A stretch of DNA of 55,864 nt from Coriobacteriia bacterium (lineage in GTDB: Bacteria > Actinomycetota > Coriobacteriia > Coriobacteriales > RUG033), in the NCBI GenBank assembly GCA_015655215.1, contig JAATFL010000010.1, positions 1 through 55,864 of the forward strand. Reading direction: 5' to 3'. The notes below the pieces were generated by a model. It saw only the letters and a program-made list of their open reading frames with translations, was not told the DNA's origin and did not search any database. Below, piece by piece: positions 14,236 to 23,717 of this stretch. The position numbers and the translations under genes are program-made. Every line of letters begins with the position of its first letter. The first letter of the stretch is position 1.

Positions 14236-14715
14236 TCACGTACCGCTGCTACCAAAGCCACCTGCGCCGCGGTCCGTGCTATCAAGCGCGTCTACCACCT
14301 CGATCTGTATGGGTGGCACGGGGAGGATGACGAGTTGGGCGATGCGTTCGCCCTTGGTGAGATGGATGGGCCTGGATGCGTCGAGGTTGACGGCGACAAC
14401 CTTGAGCTCACCACGGTAGTGGGCATCGATCAGACCGGGGGTATTCGCCATGGAAAGGCCCTCGCGAAAGGCGAGGCCGCTCCGTGGCAAGACGAAACCG
14501 GCGTAACCTTCGGGAATGGCGATGGCGAGGCCGGTGGGGACAAGCTTGCGCTCGAACGGTTCGAGCGTGATATCGACGGAGGACGAGAGGTCGAGCCCCG
14601 CATCCGCCTCGTATGCGTACGAGGGTATCGTCGCATCCTCACTCAAGCGCTGTAACCTAACGGGCAGGAGGTCAACCACGGGAGCGGACGCTTCCGAGTT
14701 CCGAGGTGAATTCAT
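14236..14715 (-). CDS. dut: deoxyuridine 5'-triphosphate nucleotidohydrolase (dUTPase)
   Basis: The enzyme hydrolyses dUTP to dUMP, keeping uracil out of DNA and feeding dTMP synthesis. All five trimeric dUTPase motifs are visible: ADAGLDL, PRSGLA, GLIDAHYRGELKV, KGERIAQLVI and RGAGGFGSSG. It is 159 residues long, normal for the family. Its start overlaps the end of nrdR by 44 bases, so the two are co-expressed. AAGGA lies 6 bases before the ATG. Confidence 0.96.
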   Translation of the reverse strand: MNSPRNSEASAPVVDLLPVRLQRLSEDATIPSYAYEADAGLDLSSSVDITLEPFERKLVPTGLAIAIPEGYAGFVLPRSGLAFREGLSMANTPGLIDAHYRGELKVVAVNLDASRPIHLTKGERIAQLVILPVPPIQIEVVDALDSTDRGAGGFGSSGT

Positions 14716-15127
14716 CGAGATCCTTAAAGTCCTTGTAGACGGATGCGAAACGGATATAGGCGACCTTGTCGAGGCTGAACAGGCGTACGAGGACCATGTC
14801 GCCCAGTTGATTGGAGATCACCTCGTTGCGGAAGGTATTCCGCAGTTCCGTCTCCACGTCATTGACCAGACCTTCGAGACGACTCAGCGGTATATCCCTT
14901 TTCACCGCCGCGGTTATCAGGCCGCGAAGTATCTTCTCGCGATCGAAGGGCTCGGTGGTGCCATCCTTCTTGATGACGACGAGCGGTAGGTCGCCTGCGC
15001 GCTCGTATGTGGTGAAGCGAAAGCCGCACGATGTGCACTCTCTGCGCCGACGGATAGACTCACCATCATCGGATGACCGGGAATCCACGACCTTTGAGTC
15101 AAGATGACCGCACTGTGGACAGCGCAT
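14672..15127 (-). CDS. nrdR: transcriptional repressor NrdR
   Basis: NrdR senses ATP/dATP and represses ribonucleotide reductase genes. It has an N-terminal zinc ribbon (CPQC...CTSC within the first 35 residues, RRRECTSCGFRFTTYER) and an ATP-cone domain (VVIKKDGTTEPFDREKILRGL). At 151 residues the length is standard. GGGAGG precedes the ATG. The order lexA / small membrane protein / nrdR is that of mycobacteria and corynebacteria. Confidence 0.97.
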   Translation of the reverse strand: MRCPQCGHLDSKVVDSRSSDDGESIRRRRECTSCGFRFTTYERAGDLPLVVIKKDGTTEPFDREKILRGLITAAVKRDIPLSRLEGLVNDVETELRNTFRNEVISNQLGDMVLVRLFSLDKVAYIRFASVYKDFKDLDEFTSELGSVRSRG

Positions 15128-15293
15128 GTTCCTCCCATCTGAAGATAACAGGAAGATAACACATCATCTACGGCGCAGTGGTGTGAGTCGTAAGGTATTC
15201 GCTACGGCCGCTCACCCTGGCGGTGTATGTGGTCGAGATGGGCGCAAGGAGACATGTGTTTTGAAATCACATCCCGACGAGGCCTCGATCATC

Positions 15294-15584
15294 TTAGAAG
15301 AAGATGATGCACAGCATGAACACAAGGGCCGAAAGTATGATGGTGAAGGCGACGACGGCCTCATCATGAGGGTGATGGACGACCTTCTCGCAGGAGAAGG
15401 TTTCCTTGCGAAGGGCGAAGATGCTCTCCTTCCACAAGGCAAGGCCCTCACCCAACCCGATTTCACGTGACCGTGCACGGGGTGTCTGCATCCCGAAGTC
15501 GACGACGTGCACGCTTGTCCGGCGTACGCACCGCAACGCCGAGGTCCCCTCTGTCATCTGCTCGTACTCCATGACCTGCTTCAT
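15294..15584 (-). CDS. small C-terminally anchored membrane protein divergent from lexA; candidate SOS division inhibitor
   Basis: The 96 residues form a basic soluble part and a C-terminal membrane span (VVAFTIILSALVFMLCIIFF). The ATG at 15584 has GGGAGG 7 bases upstream; the longer frame to 15620 is less likely. It diverges from lexA across a region with three SOS boxes and is followed by nrdR. ChiZ (Mycobacterium) and DivS (Corynebacterium), SOS-induced inhibitors of cell division, hold this very position, and YneA is divergent from lexA in Bacillus. I see no LysM domain, and the span is C-terminal rather than N-terminal. The role is inferred from position and operators only. Confidence 0.6.
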   Translation of the reverse strand: MKQVMEYEQMTEGTSALRCVRRTSVHVVDFGMQTPRARSREIGLGEGLALWKESIFALRKETFSCEKVVHHPHDEAVVAFTIILSALVFMLCIIFF

Positions 15585-15663
15585 ATCGAGACCTCCCAGT
15601 TCGGCGTGTTCGCGTATCAAGGTTGTACCAAATCGCTCTTACGGAAACCCCGATGATGCGTAG

Positions 15664-15735
15664 CGAACATACGTTCGTGGAATGAGTATAATACGAACAT
15701 CTGTACGATTCAAGCGCTTATCGAACATATGTTTG
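15664..15735. promoter_or_regulatory. three SOS boxes in the lexA / divergent gene promoter region
   Basis: Box 1 CGAACATACGTTCG (15664-15677) is perfect, box 2 CGAACATCTGTACG (15694-15707) has one mismatch, and box 3 CGAACATATGTTTG (15722-15735) has one mismatch. TATAAT (15687-15692) lies between boxes 1 and 2. The layout suggests LexA control of both divergent genes. Confidence 0.9.
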
Positions 15736-15789
15736 ATTTTATGGCAAGAACACCGTAGACTGTTCCCAATGGCTACAGGAAGGAATCCC

Positions 15790-16437
15790 ATGGAAGACGT
15801 CCAGGACCTCACGAAACGGCAACGACAGGTGCTAGAGTTCCTTCGGGATTGGGGACGCCTCAACCCCTACCCCCCCACTGTCCGCGAAATCGGGGATGGC
15901 TTGGGTATGTCCTCCCCCTCCACCGTGCAGGCACATCTCAACAGCCTCGAGGCAAAGGGGTACATCAAGCGCGACGCTTCCAAATCACGATCCATCGAGC
16001 TGATGACCACACAGGATGAGGTGGGTTCGAATCTCGTGTTCACCGAGGACGAACTCATGCGGCAGGTAATCGCCCTCCCCGTCGTGGGCCGCGTCGCAGC
16101 GGGCACGCCCATCTTGGCTGAGCAGAACGTGGAGGAGGTCCTTCCCTTGCCCATCGGCATCGTGGGGGACATCGCGTCGTTCATGCTCAGGGTTCAGGGT
16201 GAGTCGATGGTCGATGCAGGCATCTTCGATGGGGATTATGTGGTCGTCCGCGAGCAGCAGTCCGCGGACAACGGTGATATCGTCGTTGCGATGATCGACG
16301 ACGGGGCGACGGTCAAGACGTTCTACCGGGAGGCCGATCGGATCAGGCTGCAACCGCAAAACCATACGATGGAGCCGATCTACACCAGGGACGCCAAGAT
16401 ACTCGGCGTCGTCACCGCTCTCTTTCGCTCATTGTAG
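15790..16437 (+). CDS. lexA: LexA, SOS repressor and self-cleaving protease
   Basis: LexA represses SOS genes and cleaves itself on RecA filaments. The N-terminal winged helix binds DNA (TKRQRQVLEFL, then SSPSTVQAHLNSLEAKGYI). Cleavage falls at Ala104-Gly105 (GRVAAGTP), and the catalytic Ser139 (GESM) and Lys176 (TVKTF) are present. It is 215 residues from the ATG at 15790, which has AGGAAGG 6 bases upstream; ATG 15769 is an alternative. It is autoregulated through the three upstream boxes. Confidence 0.97.
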   Translation: MEDVQDLTKRQRQVLEFLRDWGRLNPYPPTVREIGDGLGMSSPSTVQAHLNSLEAKGYIKRDASKSRSIELMTTQDEVGSNLVFTEDELMRQVIALPVVGRVAAGTPILAEQNVEEVLPLPIGIVGDIASFMLRVQGESMVDAGIFDGDYVVVREQQSADNGDIVVAMIDDGATVKTFYREADRIRLQPQNHTMEPIYTRDAKILGVVTALFRSL

Positions 16438-16527
16438 ACGGCGGGCAAGCGACCATGCGATCCGAGCGGCACGATGTCGCCGGTGGCTACCGGTCGCCCG
16501 CTGCAAAGGCGTTCTTGGTCGGGAGCG

Positions 16528-17844
16528 TCAGACAACCGTATGGGCGACATCCCCGTCTGCGACCTGATAGGGTGAGAACTGCTGTACGTAGCGGTGGGGC
16601 ACGCGAAGCAGCATCTCCGTCCCCGCAGGTCCATATTCCTCGGAAAGCGTCTGCGCGCGCTCGTGTGCGAGACGGACGACGTCTCCCCTCGTGAAGGGGA
16701 TGAGGACCCGCAACGTAACACTCGCCGCCGCGGCACTTATCCCGATCGCCTCGATGAGCCGGTCGATGCCCTCGCCGGTCCGGGCGGAGATCACGAGGGC
16801 CCCTGGGTATCGATCGACCAACGCGCTACGTTCGGGTTCATCGAGCGCGTCGGCCTTGTTGAGGACCCGTAGCACGGGAGTCATCTCCGCACCAACCTGG
16901 GCGAGCACGTCGTGTACGACGGCGGCTTGCGCATCACGTTGCGGGTCGGAGGCATCGGTGACATGGAGGATCAGGTCGGCGGTCGATGCTTCGACCAACG
17001 TCGATCTGAACGCCTCGATGAGCGTGGTTGGAAGCTTTTGGATAAACCCCACCGTGTCGGTGATGGTCACCTCGCGACCCTCGGGTAGGGTAAGCTTGCG
17101 CGTGGTCGAGTCGAGGGTGGCGAACAGCTTGTCATAGGTGAGCACCGATGAACCGGTGAGGACGTTGAGGAGACTCGATTTTCCGGCATTCGTATACCCG
17201 GCGAGGGCGATACGGAACATCCCCGACTCATCGCGCGATTTACGCTGGCTCCCCCGATTGGCGGATATCTCCTTGAGTTCTCGCTTGAGACCGGTGATGC
17301 GCTTGCGCACCATACGGCGGTCCACCTCAAGCTGGCTCTCACCCTCACCGAACCTGCTGCCCACTCCCCCACCCATGCGATTCGATGCCAGGTGTGCCCA
17401 CATACCGCGAAGCCGGGGAAGCAGGTACTGGTTCTGTGCGAGGCGGACCTGGATTCTCCCCTCATGGGTCGTGGCATGCAACCCGAAGATATCGAGGATG
17501 AGCGCGGTGCGATCGATGACCTTGACCTCGCGCGGCAACGCGTGCTCGAGGTTGCCCTGCTGGCTCGGCGAGATCTCATCGTCGAGGATCACGACCTGCA
17601 CATCGAGCTCCCTGCACATCTGGGCGATCTCCTCCACCTTGCCGGAACCGACGAAGGTGCGTGGATTTGGGGAGTCGAGTCGCTGGGTGATGGTTCCAAC
17701 CACGACGGCACCGGCGGTTTGTGCCAAGCGTGCCAATTCCGCGAGGGATCGCTCGAGTGGCCACTCGGTCCGACCAGAGTCGACTCCGACGAGCACGGCA
17801 CGTTCGGGTTCCTCCAACTTTGAGATATCTATCGTTGCAGTCAT
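16528..17844 (-). CDS. hflX: ribosome-associated GTPase HflX
   Basis: HflX binds the 50S subunit and rescues or splits stalled ribosomes under stress. The N-terminal HflX domain (TFVGSGKVEEIA, RIQVRLAQNQYLLPRLRGMW, GEGESQLEVDRR) is followed by a coiled stretch and a G domain with GYTNAGKSSLLN, DTVGFI and NKAD, then a short C-terminal domain. It is 438 residues long, a usual length. It is convergent with lexA. Confidence 0.95.
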   Translation of the reverse strand: MTATIDISKLEEPERAVLVGVDSGRTEWPLERSLAELARLAQTAGAVVVGTITQRLDSPNPRTFVGSGKVEEIAQMCRELDVQVVILDDEISPSQQGNLEHALPREVKVIDRTALILDIFGLHATTHEGRIQVRLAQNQYLLPRLRGMWAHLASNRMGGGVGSRFGEGESQLEVDRRMVRKRITGLKRELKEISANRGSQRKSRDESGMFRIALAGYTNAGKSSLLNVLTGSSVLTYDKLFATLDSTTRKLTLPEGREVTITDTVGFIQKLPTTLIEAFRSTLVEASTADLILHVTDASDPQRDAQAAVVHDVLAQVGAEMTPVLRVLNKADALDEPERSALVDRYPGALVISARTGEGIDRLIEAIGISAAAASVTLRVLIPFTRGDVVRLAHERAQTLSEEYGPAGTEMLLRVPHRYVQQFSPYQVADGDVAHTVV

Positions 17845-17893
17845 GTTCCCTTTTCCGAGGTCGGGGATGTCGGCCAGCCCACGGCGCGAATCC

Positions 17894-18676
17894 CTACCAT
17901 GAGGACAGCTCGCTTACCCCGAAGCTCACTTCGTAGAATAGAGGGTCCTCGTCGTCGAGTGTCGAGATAGTGAGATACCAGGATACATCGTTACCGGCGT
18001 CATCCATGCTCAGGTCGTTGTAGGCCGCGACCACCCCGTCTCGATAGGAAAGGGTGCTCGGTGGGATCGTGACCCCCATCGTGTCGGCGATCCCATAGAG
18101 CAAGGTACGTGATGCCGCGTTGTCCCCGATTCCCTCAGAAAGCTCCTGGAGGCCGAAGTAGGAGATCGTCGCCTCATGGATCTGGGCCCCCTCCTTCAGG
18201 TCGTTCTCGGAGAGCATGTTACCCTCGATGTCGTAGCACTCTATGATGCCCACCGATTCGAGCATCTCCCTATCTTCGTCGGACAGGGTGTTCGCCGCAA
18301 GTGCCCGCAACCATTCCGAAAGCTGATCCTTGTCGGAGAGTCCGAGCGGCAGGTAGAAGAAACCGTCCGCATCGTCATCCTTCACGTACGTGAACCCGGC
18401 GCCGGTCAAAGACTCGATCGCGTCCTCCCCCGTCTCGTTCAGCAGCGTGGATACCTTGAAGTCAGGACCTTGGGTATTGGCCAGTCTCGAGGTACGGAGA
18501 TGAAGTACGTAATAGGAGAGAAAGCAGAGCGCAAGGGCCAATAGGACGATGAGGATGACCGCACGGAGGCTTCGACGACGCTCCTCGGGGTCTGCCGGAG
18601 ACCTCGGGGGTGCCGGGGTCGGGGTGTCATCCGATGTCCCCGTGCCCGTAGTCCCTATCGCCTTGTCCAAACCCAT
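17894..18676 (-). CDS. single-pass membrane protein of unknown function
   Basis: This 260-residue protein has a Pro/Thr-rich cytoplasmic start (about 35 residues), a basic stretch, one span (AVILIVLLALALCFLSYYVL) and an acidic outer domain of about 200 residues without cysteines beyond one. No known motif is visible. It lies between dapL and hflX on the same strand, about 50 and 90 bases away, so it may share their transcript. Function unknown. Confidence 0.65.
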   Translation of the reverse strand: MGLDKAIGTTGTGTSDDTPTPAPPRSPADPEERRRSLRAVILIVLLALALCFLSYYVLHLRTSRLANTQGPDFKVSTLLNETGEDAIESLTGAGFTYVKDDDADGFFYLPLGLSDKDQLSEWLRALAANTLSDEDREMLESVGIIECYDIEGNMLSENDLKEGAQIHEATISYFGLQELSEGIGDNAASRTLLYGIADTMGVTIPPSTLSYRDGVVAAYNDLSMDDAGNDVSWYLTISTLDDEDPLFYEVSFGVSELSSW

Positions 18677-18768
18677 GGATCATCCACCAACTCTGCTCGC
18701 AAAACGCCGCAGTATGGGCCGACGTCGACTCTGCGGGCCGCACGCCGGACCTCGTCCGTACACCACCG

Positions 18769-19929
18769 TCAGAGTGTCGCCTTGATGCGCTGGACAGCCT
18801 CCAGTATACGGTCATCGGGTGTGGTAAGCGAGATGCGGATGAAACCTTCACCATAGGGTCCGTAGGCGGTACCAGCGGCAACGATGACGTTTGCCTCTTC
18901 GAGAACCTTCTCGGTGAACTGGGCGCTGGTGTATCCGTCAGGGACCTTGGCCCATACGTAGATGGTGGCCTTGGGAGCTTCGACCTGCATCCCGATCGCA
19001 TTGAGCGCGTCGACGATGAGGTCACGTCGACGACGGTAGATGTCACACATCTGCTGCACGCAATCCTGGGGGCCCAGCATCGCGGCTATCGCAGCCTCCT
19101 GGATGGCGGTGAACTGTCCGGAATCCAGATTGTTCTTGATGGTACCCAGGGCCTTGACGGCCTGCGGGTTGCCTGCGGCGAACCCGATACGCCATCCGGT
19201 CATGTTATAGCCCTTGGAGAGTGAGAAGAGTTCGATGCAAACCTCTTTGGCGCCCGGTCGTTCGAGGATGGAAGGTGCCTGGTAACCGTCGAAGCCGATC
19301 TCGCTGTACGCGTTATCGTAGACGAGGAGGAGGTCGTGCTCCTTGGCGAACGCGATGGCCCGGTCGAGGTACTCCTCCGGTGCCGTGGCAGCGGTGGGAT
19401 TGCTCGGATAGCACAGGAACATCATCTTCGACTTTGCCAGAATCTCAGGCGGACACTCCCAGAAGCGTGCGAGGAAGCCATCTTCCTCGTGCATGGGCAT
19501 GTACCAGGAGTTCGAGTTGGTCAGCACCGCACCACCGGAATACACGGGATACCCGATGCCGGGAACGAGCGACCAGTCTCCCGGGTTGGAGAAGGCGAGG
19601 TGGAGATGGGCGATCCCCTCCTTGGAGCCGATGAGTGCAAGGACCTCGGTGTCGGGGTCGAGATCGTCAACCCCGAAGCGACGGCGCATCCACTCTGCAC
19701 AGGCCCTGCGATATGCCGGACTACCTGCGTAGTCGGGATACCGGTGGTTGATCGGCTTGCGGATGGCCTCGGCCATCGCGTCGACGATATGGCGAGGCGT
19801 GGGCGTGTCGGGATCGCCGATACCCAGCGAGATGACGTCGATGCCCTGCGCCCTCTTCTCGTCGCGCTTACGGTCTATCTCCGCGAAAAGATAGGGTGGG
19901 AGGTTATCCAAACATGCAGCGGTCTTCAT
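18769..19929 (-). CDS. dapL: LL-diaminopimelate aminotransferase (DapL)
   Basis: DapL converts tetrahydrodipicolinate directly to LL-diaminopimelate with glutamate, bypassing the succinyl and acetyl routes to lysine and peptidoglycan. It is a class-I PLP aminotransferase of 386 residues with YPSNPTA, YDNAYSEI and the PLP lysine (Lys239) in SLSKGYNMTGWRIGF, a sequence form typical of DapL. AAGGAG precedes the ATG. It lies next to dapF, the next pathway step, which supports DapL over other aminotransferases. Confidence 0.88.
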   Translation of the reverse strand: MKTAACLDNLPPYLFAEIDRKRDEKRAQGIDVISLGIGDPDTPTPRHIVDAMAEAIRKPINHRYPDYAGSPAYRRACAEWMRRRFGVDDLDPDTEVLALIGSKEGIAHLHLAFSNPGDWSLVPGIGYPVYSGGAVLTNSNSWYMPMHEEDGFLARFWECPPEILAKSKMMFLCYPSNPTAATAPEEYLDRAIAFAKEHDLLLVYDNAYSEIGFDGYQAPSILERPGAKEVCIELFSLSKGYNMTGWRIGFAAGNPQAVKALGTIKNNLDSGQFTAIQEAAIAAMLGPQDCVQQMCDIYRRRRDLIVDALNAIGMQVEAPKATIYVWAKVPDGYTSAQFTEKVLEEANVIVAAGTAYGPYGEGFIRISLTTPDDRILEAVQRIKATL

Positions 19930-20059
19930 GTGAGCTCCTTATCATGTTCGATCAGAGGACGTCGCGCCCCGCTCCGATTCGGCCGAGGCTCCCCTCATAT
20001 CCACGGTCGGCATGCCATGGTGGACCGAAAGGTACCTCCTCGATGGTGCTGCGGCTGGG

Positions 20060-20971
20060 TCAGATGGATATCGTGCCGTGGTAGCTTACCGCGGCGGGAC
20101 CCGTCATGGACACGTGTCCCGTGGCCTCATCCCAGCGTATATCGAGTTCGCCTCCTCGTAGGACCAACGTCGAGACCCGCGCCGCCCGTCCGGTCAAGGC
20201 GGCAGCGACCGCGGTCGCGCAGGCTCCGGTGCCGCAGGCAAGCGTCTCTCCGCAGCCCCGCTCCCAGACGCGCATGGTGATACGGTCACCATGCGGCGAG
20301 CGATCGACACGGGCGAACTCGATGTTGCTCTTCTCGGGGAAGTATGGGGCCTGCTCGAGAAATGGTCCGGGACCCTCGATCTGCAGGTCCTCGGGGTGGT
20401 CGATGAACGTGACGGCATGCGGGTTTCCCATGGAGACGCACGTGAACCCGAACGTACCGAATGGCGTCTCGATGGGCGCGTCCACCACCACGTCGACCGC
20501 GGTCCCGTCCGGGAGCACGACGCGTTTCGTGGGAGCGAGAGTGGTCGGGACGGACGCCGCCTCGAGAATGGGTGCTCCCATGTCGACGGTCACCGCGGTG
20601 ACCTTCCCATCCGCACCGAGGCGATACGTCAGCGGACGAGGGCCGGCAAGCGTGTCGGCAAGGAGGTGCCCGCCGTGGGGATCGTCCATCTCGCCGCCGA
20701 TGCCATGGTCCACAAGGTACTTGGCGAGGCAGCGGACGCCGTTGCCGCACATCTGCGCAAGCGTTCCATCGCCGTTGATGTAGTGCATGTAGCCTGCGGC
20801 GCCTTCACGCGAAGAGCGCTCGACGAGGATGACGCCATCGGCGCCGATGCCAAAATGCCGGTCGCAAAGCGCCGAGACCTGTTCTGGAGTGAGCGCTATG
20901 GCCCCATCGAGGTTCTCGATCATGATGAAGTCGTTTCCCGTACCGTGCATCTTGGTGAAGCCGAGTTCCAT
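20060..20971 (-). CDS. dapF: diaminopimelate epimerase
   Basis: DapF isomerises LL- to meso-diaminopimelate for lysine and cell wall synthesis. The cofactor-free two-base active site is seen in the paired cysteines QMCGNGVRC (about residue 83) and ACGTGACA (about residue 245). The N-terminal MHGTGNDFIMIENLDG is diagnostic. It is 303 residues from the ATG at 20971 (GGGAGC upstream); the longer frame to 21022 is not family-like. It is upstream of dapL on the same strand. Confidence 0.96.
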   Translation of the reverse strand: MELGFTKMHGTGNDFIMIENLDGAIALTPEQVSALCDRHFGIGADGVILVERSSREGAAGYMHYINGDGTLAQMCGNGVRCLAKYLVDHGIGGEMDDPHGGHLLADTLAGPRPLTYRLGADGKVTAVTVDMGAPILEAASVPTTLAPTKRVVLPDGTAVDVVVDAPIETPFGTFGFTCVSMGNPHAVTFIDHPEDLQIEGPGPFLEQAPYFPEKSNIEFARVDRSPHGDRITMRVWERGCGETLACGTGACATAVAAALTGRAARVSTLVLRGGELDIRWDEATGHVSMTGPAAVSYHGTISI

Positions 20972-21105
20972 TGATGCTCCCATCTCATGATCTTGGTGCG
21001 ATGAAGATTTCGAACCGTACACAGTATAGGGTGCCAGTCGTCACACATATTTCCAAGCCGTAACACCCATCCGATGGACGAACCGCCGCCGTGGGCGAAC
21101 GTGCC

Positions 21106-22146
21106 CTATCCGAGGAGACCGAGCGCCTGCGCGAGCAACTCGTCCCGTGTCCGAAGCCCTTGCCCGCCCGTCGTCAACCACGTGATGCGGGCATCCCTTC
21201 CAAACCAGGTACGCTGTCGCTTCGCATAGCGTCGAGTGGCGCGCTTGATATCCGACGAAGCTCGTTCAAGGGCGTCTCGGTCGCACTCGCCCATCAGTGA
21301 CAAGGGCGAGGGCACGTCCACTGGTGCGCGTGGAACCGTGTGGGGATCGGGCGTGGAGGCGCTCCCTCGAAGCCGGTCGAGCACGGGTAGGAGCACGGGT
21401 ACCAACTCCTTGTACCCGATGGCCTGGGGAGCGGTGAGCGCATCGGTGAAACCGTGGAGCATGAGTCCGAGCACCTCCGCGAGGAGGCCTGTCCGGAGCA
21501 TTTCCTCCACGCGTGCGTCGATGCATCTCGAGAGCAGGGACGCATCGACGTCGAGACCAAGGTAGCGGGTTCGATACGCCTCGTCGAGATACGAGAGGCC
21601 CTCATGCTGGCGAGCATAGGTCGTCTCCCCGCCCTCCAGCAACTCGAGTGCACGGATCACGCGACGGACGTTATGGGGGTGGATGAGCCGGGCGCTCTCG
21701 GGGTCGCGGCGAAGAAGGAGGGAATGAAGCGCCAGGGCACCCTGCTGGGCGGCGAGGGCCTGATAGTGCTCCCGTAGAGGGTTTGCCACCTGCTCGCCCG
21801 AGGGAAACTCCATGTCATCAAGCGCCGCGCGCACGTAGAACCCCGTCCCCCCGCACACGACGGGCACCTTGCCCCGTGCGATGACGTCATCGATGGCCAC
21901 ACGGGCAAGACGCTGGTAGAGCGCGGCCGAGAAGGGACTCCCCGGGTCGACCAGGTCGAGAAGGTGGTAGGGCACGAGTCGGCTATCCTCGGGGACCTTC
22001 GCGGTACCGATGTCCATCCCCCGATAGACCTGCATCGAATCGGCGGAGATGACCTCCCCGTCGACCCTCAGGGCTATCTGCTCGGCAAGCCACGATTTTC
22101 CCGAGGCGGTTGGGCCGACGATTGCCACGACCTCACCGGGACGCAT
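21106..22146 (-). CDS. miaA: tRNA dimethylallyltransferase MiaA
   Basis: MiaA adds an isopentenyl group to N6 of A37 in tRNAs reading UNN codons; MiaB, encoded just upstream, then methylthiolates it. Visible motifs are the P-loop GPTASGKS (about residue 12), SADSMQVYRGMDIGTAK, the catalytic region VCGGTGFYVRA and RRYAKRQRTWF near the C-terminus. The ATG at 22146 begins the conserved part (MRPGEVVAIVGP) and lies 2 bases after the miaB stop; the longer frame is spurious. It is 346 residues long. Confidence 0.96.
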   Translation of the reverse strand: MRPGEVVAIVGPTASGKSWLAEQIALRVDGEVISADSMQVYRGMDIGTAKVPEDSRLVPYHLLDLVDPGSPFSAALYQRLARVAIDDVIARGKVPVVCGGTGFYVRAALDDMEFPSGEQVANPLREHYQALAAQQGALALHSLLLRRDPESARLIHPHNVRRVIRALELLEGGETTYARQHEGLSYLDEAYRTRYLGLDVDASLLSRCIDARVEEMLRTGLLAEVLGLMLHGFTDALTAPQAIGYKELVPVLLPVLDRLRGSASTPDPHTVPRAPVDVPSPLSLMGECDRDALERASSDIKRATRRYAKRQRTWFGRDARITWLTTGGQGLRTRDELLAQALGLLG

Positions 22147-22148
22147 CG

Positions 22149-23717
22149 CTATCGCACCTGCGTATCCGACTGATGCACGTGACCGACGTGCACACCACGA
22201 TCGTCGGCGACCTGCGCGCGAGCATCGCCCGTCGAGGGAGAAGGCGCGTCTGCACATCCTGGTACGTCCGGTGCCGGACGCTCGGGAAGGCGGACCACCT
22301 TCCCCGCGAGGAACCATGTCCTCGCCGTCTCGACCCGCACGTCCACCATCCGCCCCTTGAGACGGTTCGGGTCGATCGTGGTACCACGGGGGTCCTGGGG
22401 GGCGGGAGCATGGACCACCTGGTTCTTCTCGCTCCGACCGACGAGCATCGAGGGGTCACGTCGTGATACCCCCTCGACCAGTACCCGTTGGGTCGTGAGA
22501 AGCTCCCGCTGGTTCTCGGCATGCGCCGTGGCCTGTATGGTCTCGACAAGGCGGTCGAAGCGGTCGTGCACCTGGTCTGGCGTGGCGTTTTGCACCATGC
22601 TCGCGGCGGGCGTACCGTCGCGCGGCGAGTAGATGAAGGTGAACGCCTGACCATACGAGACCTCTCGTGCAAGGTCGAGCGTGTCTTGGAAGTCCCGCTC
22701 CGTCTCCCCGGGGAATCCCACGATGATGTCGGTCGACAGGGAGATGCCGGGTATCGCCTCGCGGATGCGCCCGACGAGCGCGAGGTACTCCCTGCGTGTG
22801 TAGATGCGATGCATCGCCTTGAGGATCGCATCGGAGCCGGACTGTACGGGAAGATGGAGCTGTGGCATCACCGGTCGCATCGCCGCCATGGCGGCGATGG
22901 TGTCGTCCGAGAGGTCCTTGGGGTGGCTCGTCGCGAAGCGCAGGCGATCGATGCCCGTCTCCCCCACCGCGCAAAGAATCTCCGAGAAACGCGGTCTCCC
23001 GTAGCGGTCACGACCATACGAGTTGACGTTCTGGCCGAGAAGCGTGATCTCTCGCACCCCCTCGGCGACGAGCGCCGTCGCTTCTGCGAGTATCTCCTCG
23101 AAGGGTCGGCTCTTCTCCCGTCCCCTCACGTACGGGACGATGCAGTACGTGCAGAAGTTATCGCATCCGGAGGTGATGGGAAGCCACGCATGCCATGGCC
23201 GTTCCCGACGCGAGGGTAGCAGCGAGGTGTCCTCGTCAGATGCCTCGACGACCTCGACCTGGGGACCCTCTCCGGCTCGGACGGCGTCGATGAGGGCGGG
23301 CAGGCTCGAGAGGTTGTGGGTGCCGAAGACGATATCGACGTTGGGGAGCTGGCGCGCAAGGTGCTCCCCGTCGCGTTGCCCCATGCATCCGCCCACGGCG
23401 ACGATGCGCGCCTCATGTGCGACTGCCAGGTTCTTGAGGGATGCGACCTGTCCGGCCAGGCGGGTATCGGGTGCCTCGCGTACGCAGCAGGTCATGAAGA
23501 CGACGATGTCAGCCTCCTCGGGGGTGGAGACCTCGAGCGCACCCTGTGCGGAGAGCATCCCATCGACTCGTTCGGAGTCGTGCTTGTTCATCTGACACCC
23601 AAACGTGCGGATGCAATAGGTGCATCCGCCGAGCGTGCGGTCATGCGCATCCTGGACGAGGCTCTCCTGCCCGCAGCCAAGGTCCGTCGAACTAGTTGTC
23701 ATGTGGTTGAGCTGCAA
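22149..23717 (-). CDS. miaB: tRNA-2-methylthio-N6-dimethylallyladenosine synthase MiaB
   Basis: A radical SAM methylthiotransferase acting on i6A37 of tRNA. It has the N-terminal cluster domain (RTFGCQMNKHDSERV, TCCVRE, GGCMGQ), the radical SAM triad CDNFCTYCIVPYVRG, and a C-terminal TRAM-like domain. I chose the TTG at 23717 because GGAGG lies 6 bases upstream; the ATG at 23702 has none in range. The end (about 50 residues, rich in Asp, Ala and His) extends beyond the usual family length. It overlaps the PHP gene by 26 bases. Confidence 0.95.
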   Translation of the reverse strand: MQLNHMTTSSTDLGCGQESLVQDAHDRTLGGCTYCIRTFGCQMNKHDSERVDGMLSAQGALEVSTPEEADIVVFMTCCVREAPDTRLAGQVASLKNLAVAHEARIVAVGGCMGQRDGEHLARQLPNVDIVFGTHNLSSLPALIDAVRAGEGPQVEVVEASDEDTSLLPSRRERPWHAWLPITSGCDNFCTYCIVPYVRGREKSRPFEEILAEATALVAEGVREITLLGQNVNSYGRDRYGRPRFSEILCAVGETGIDRLRFATSHPKDLSDDTIAAMAAMRPVMPQLHLPVQSGSDAILKAMHRIYTRREYLALVGRIREAIPGISLSTDIIVGFPGETERDFQDTLDLAREVSYGQAFTFIYSPRDGTPAASMVQNATPDQVHDRFDRLVETIQATAHAENQRELLTTQRVLVEGVSRRDPSMLVGRSEKNQVVHAPAPQDPRGTTIDPNRLKGRMVDVRVETARTWFLAGKVVRLPERPAPDVPGCADAPSPSTGDARAQVADDRGVHVGHVHQSDTQVR

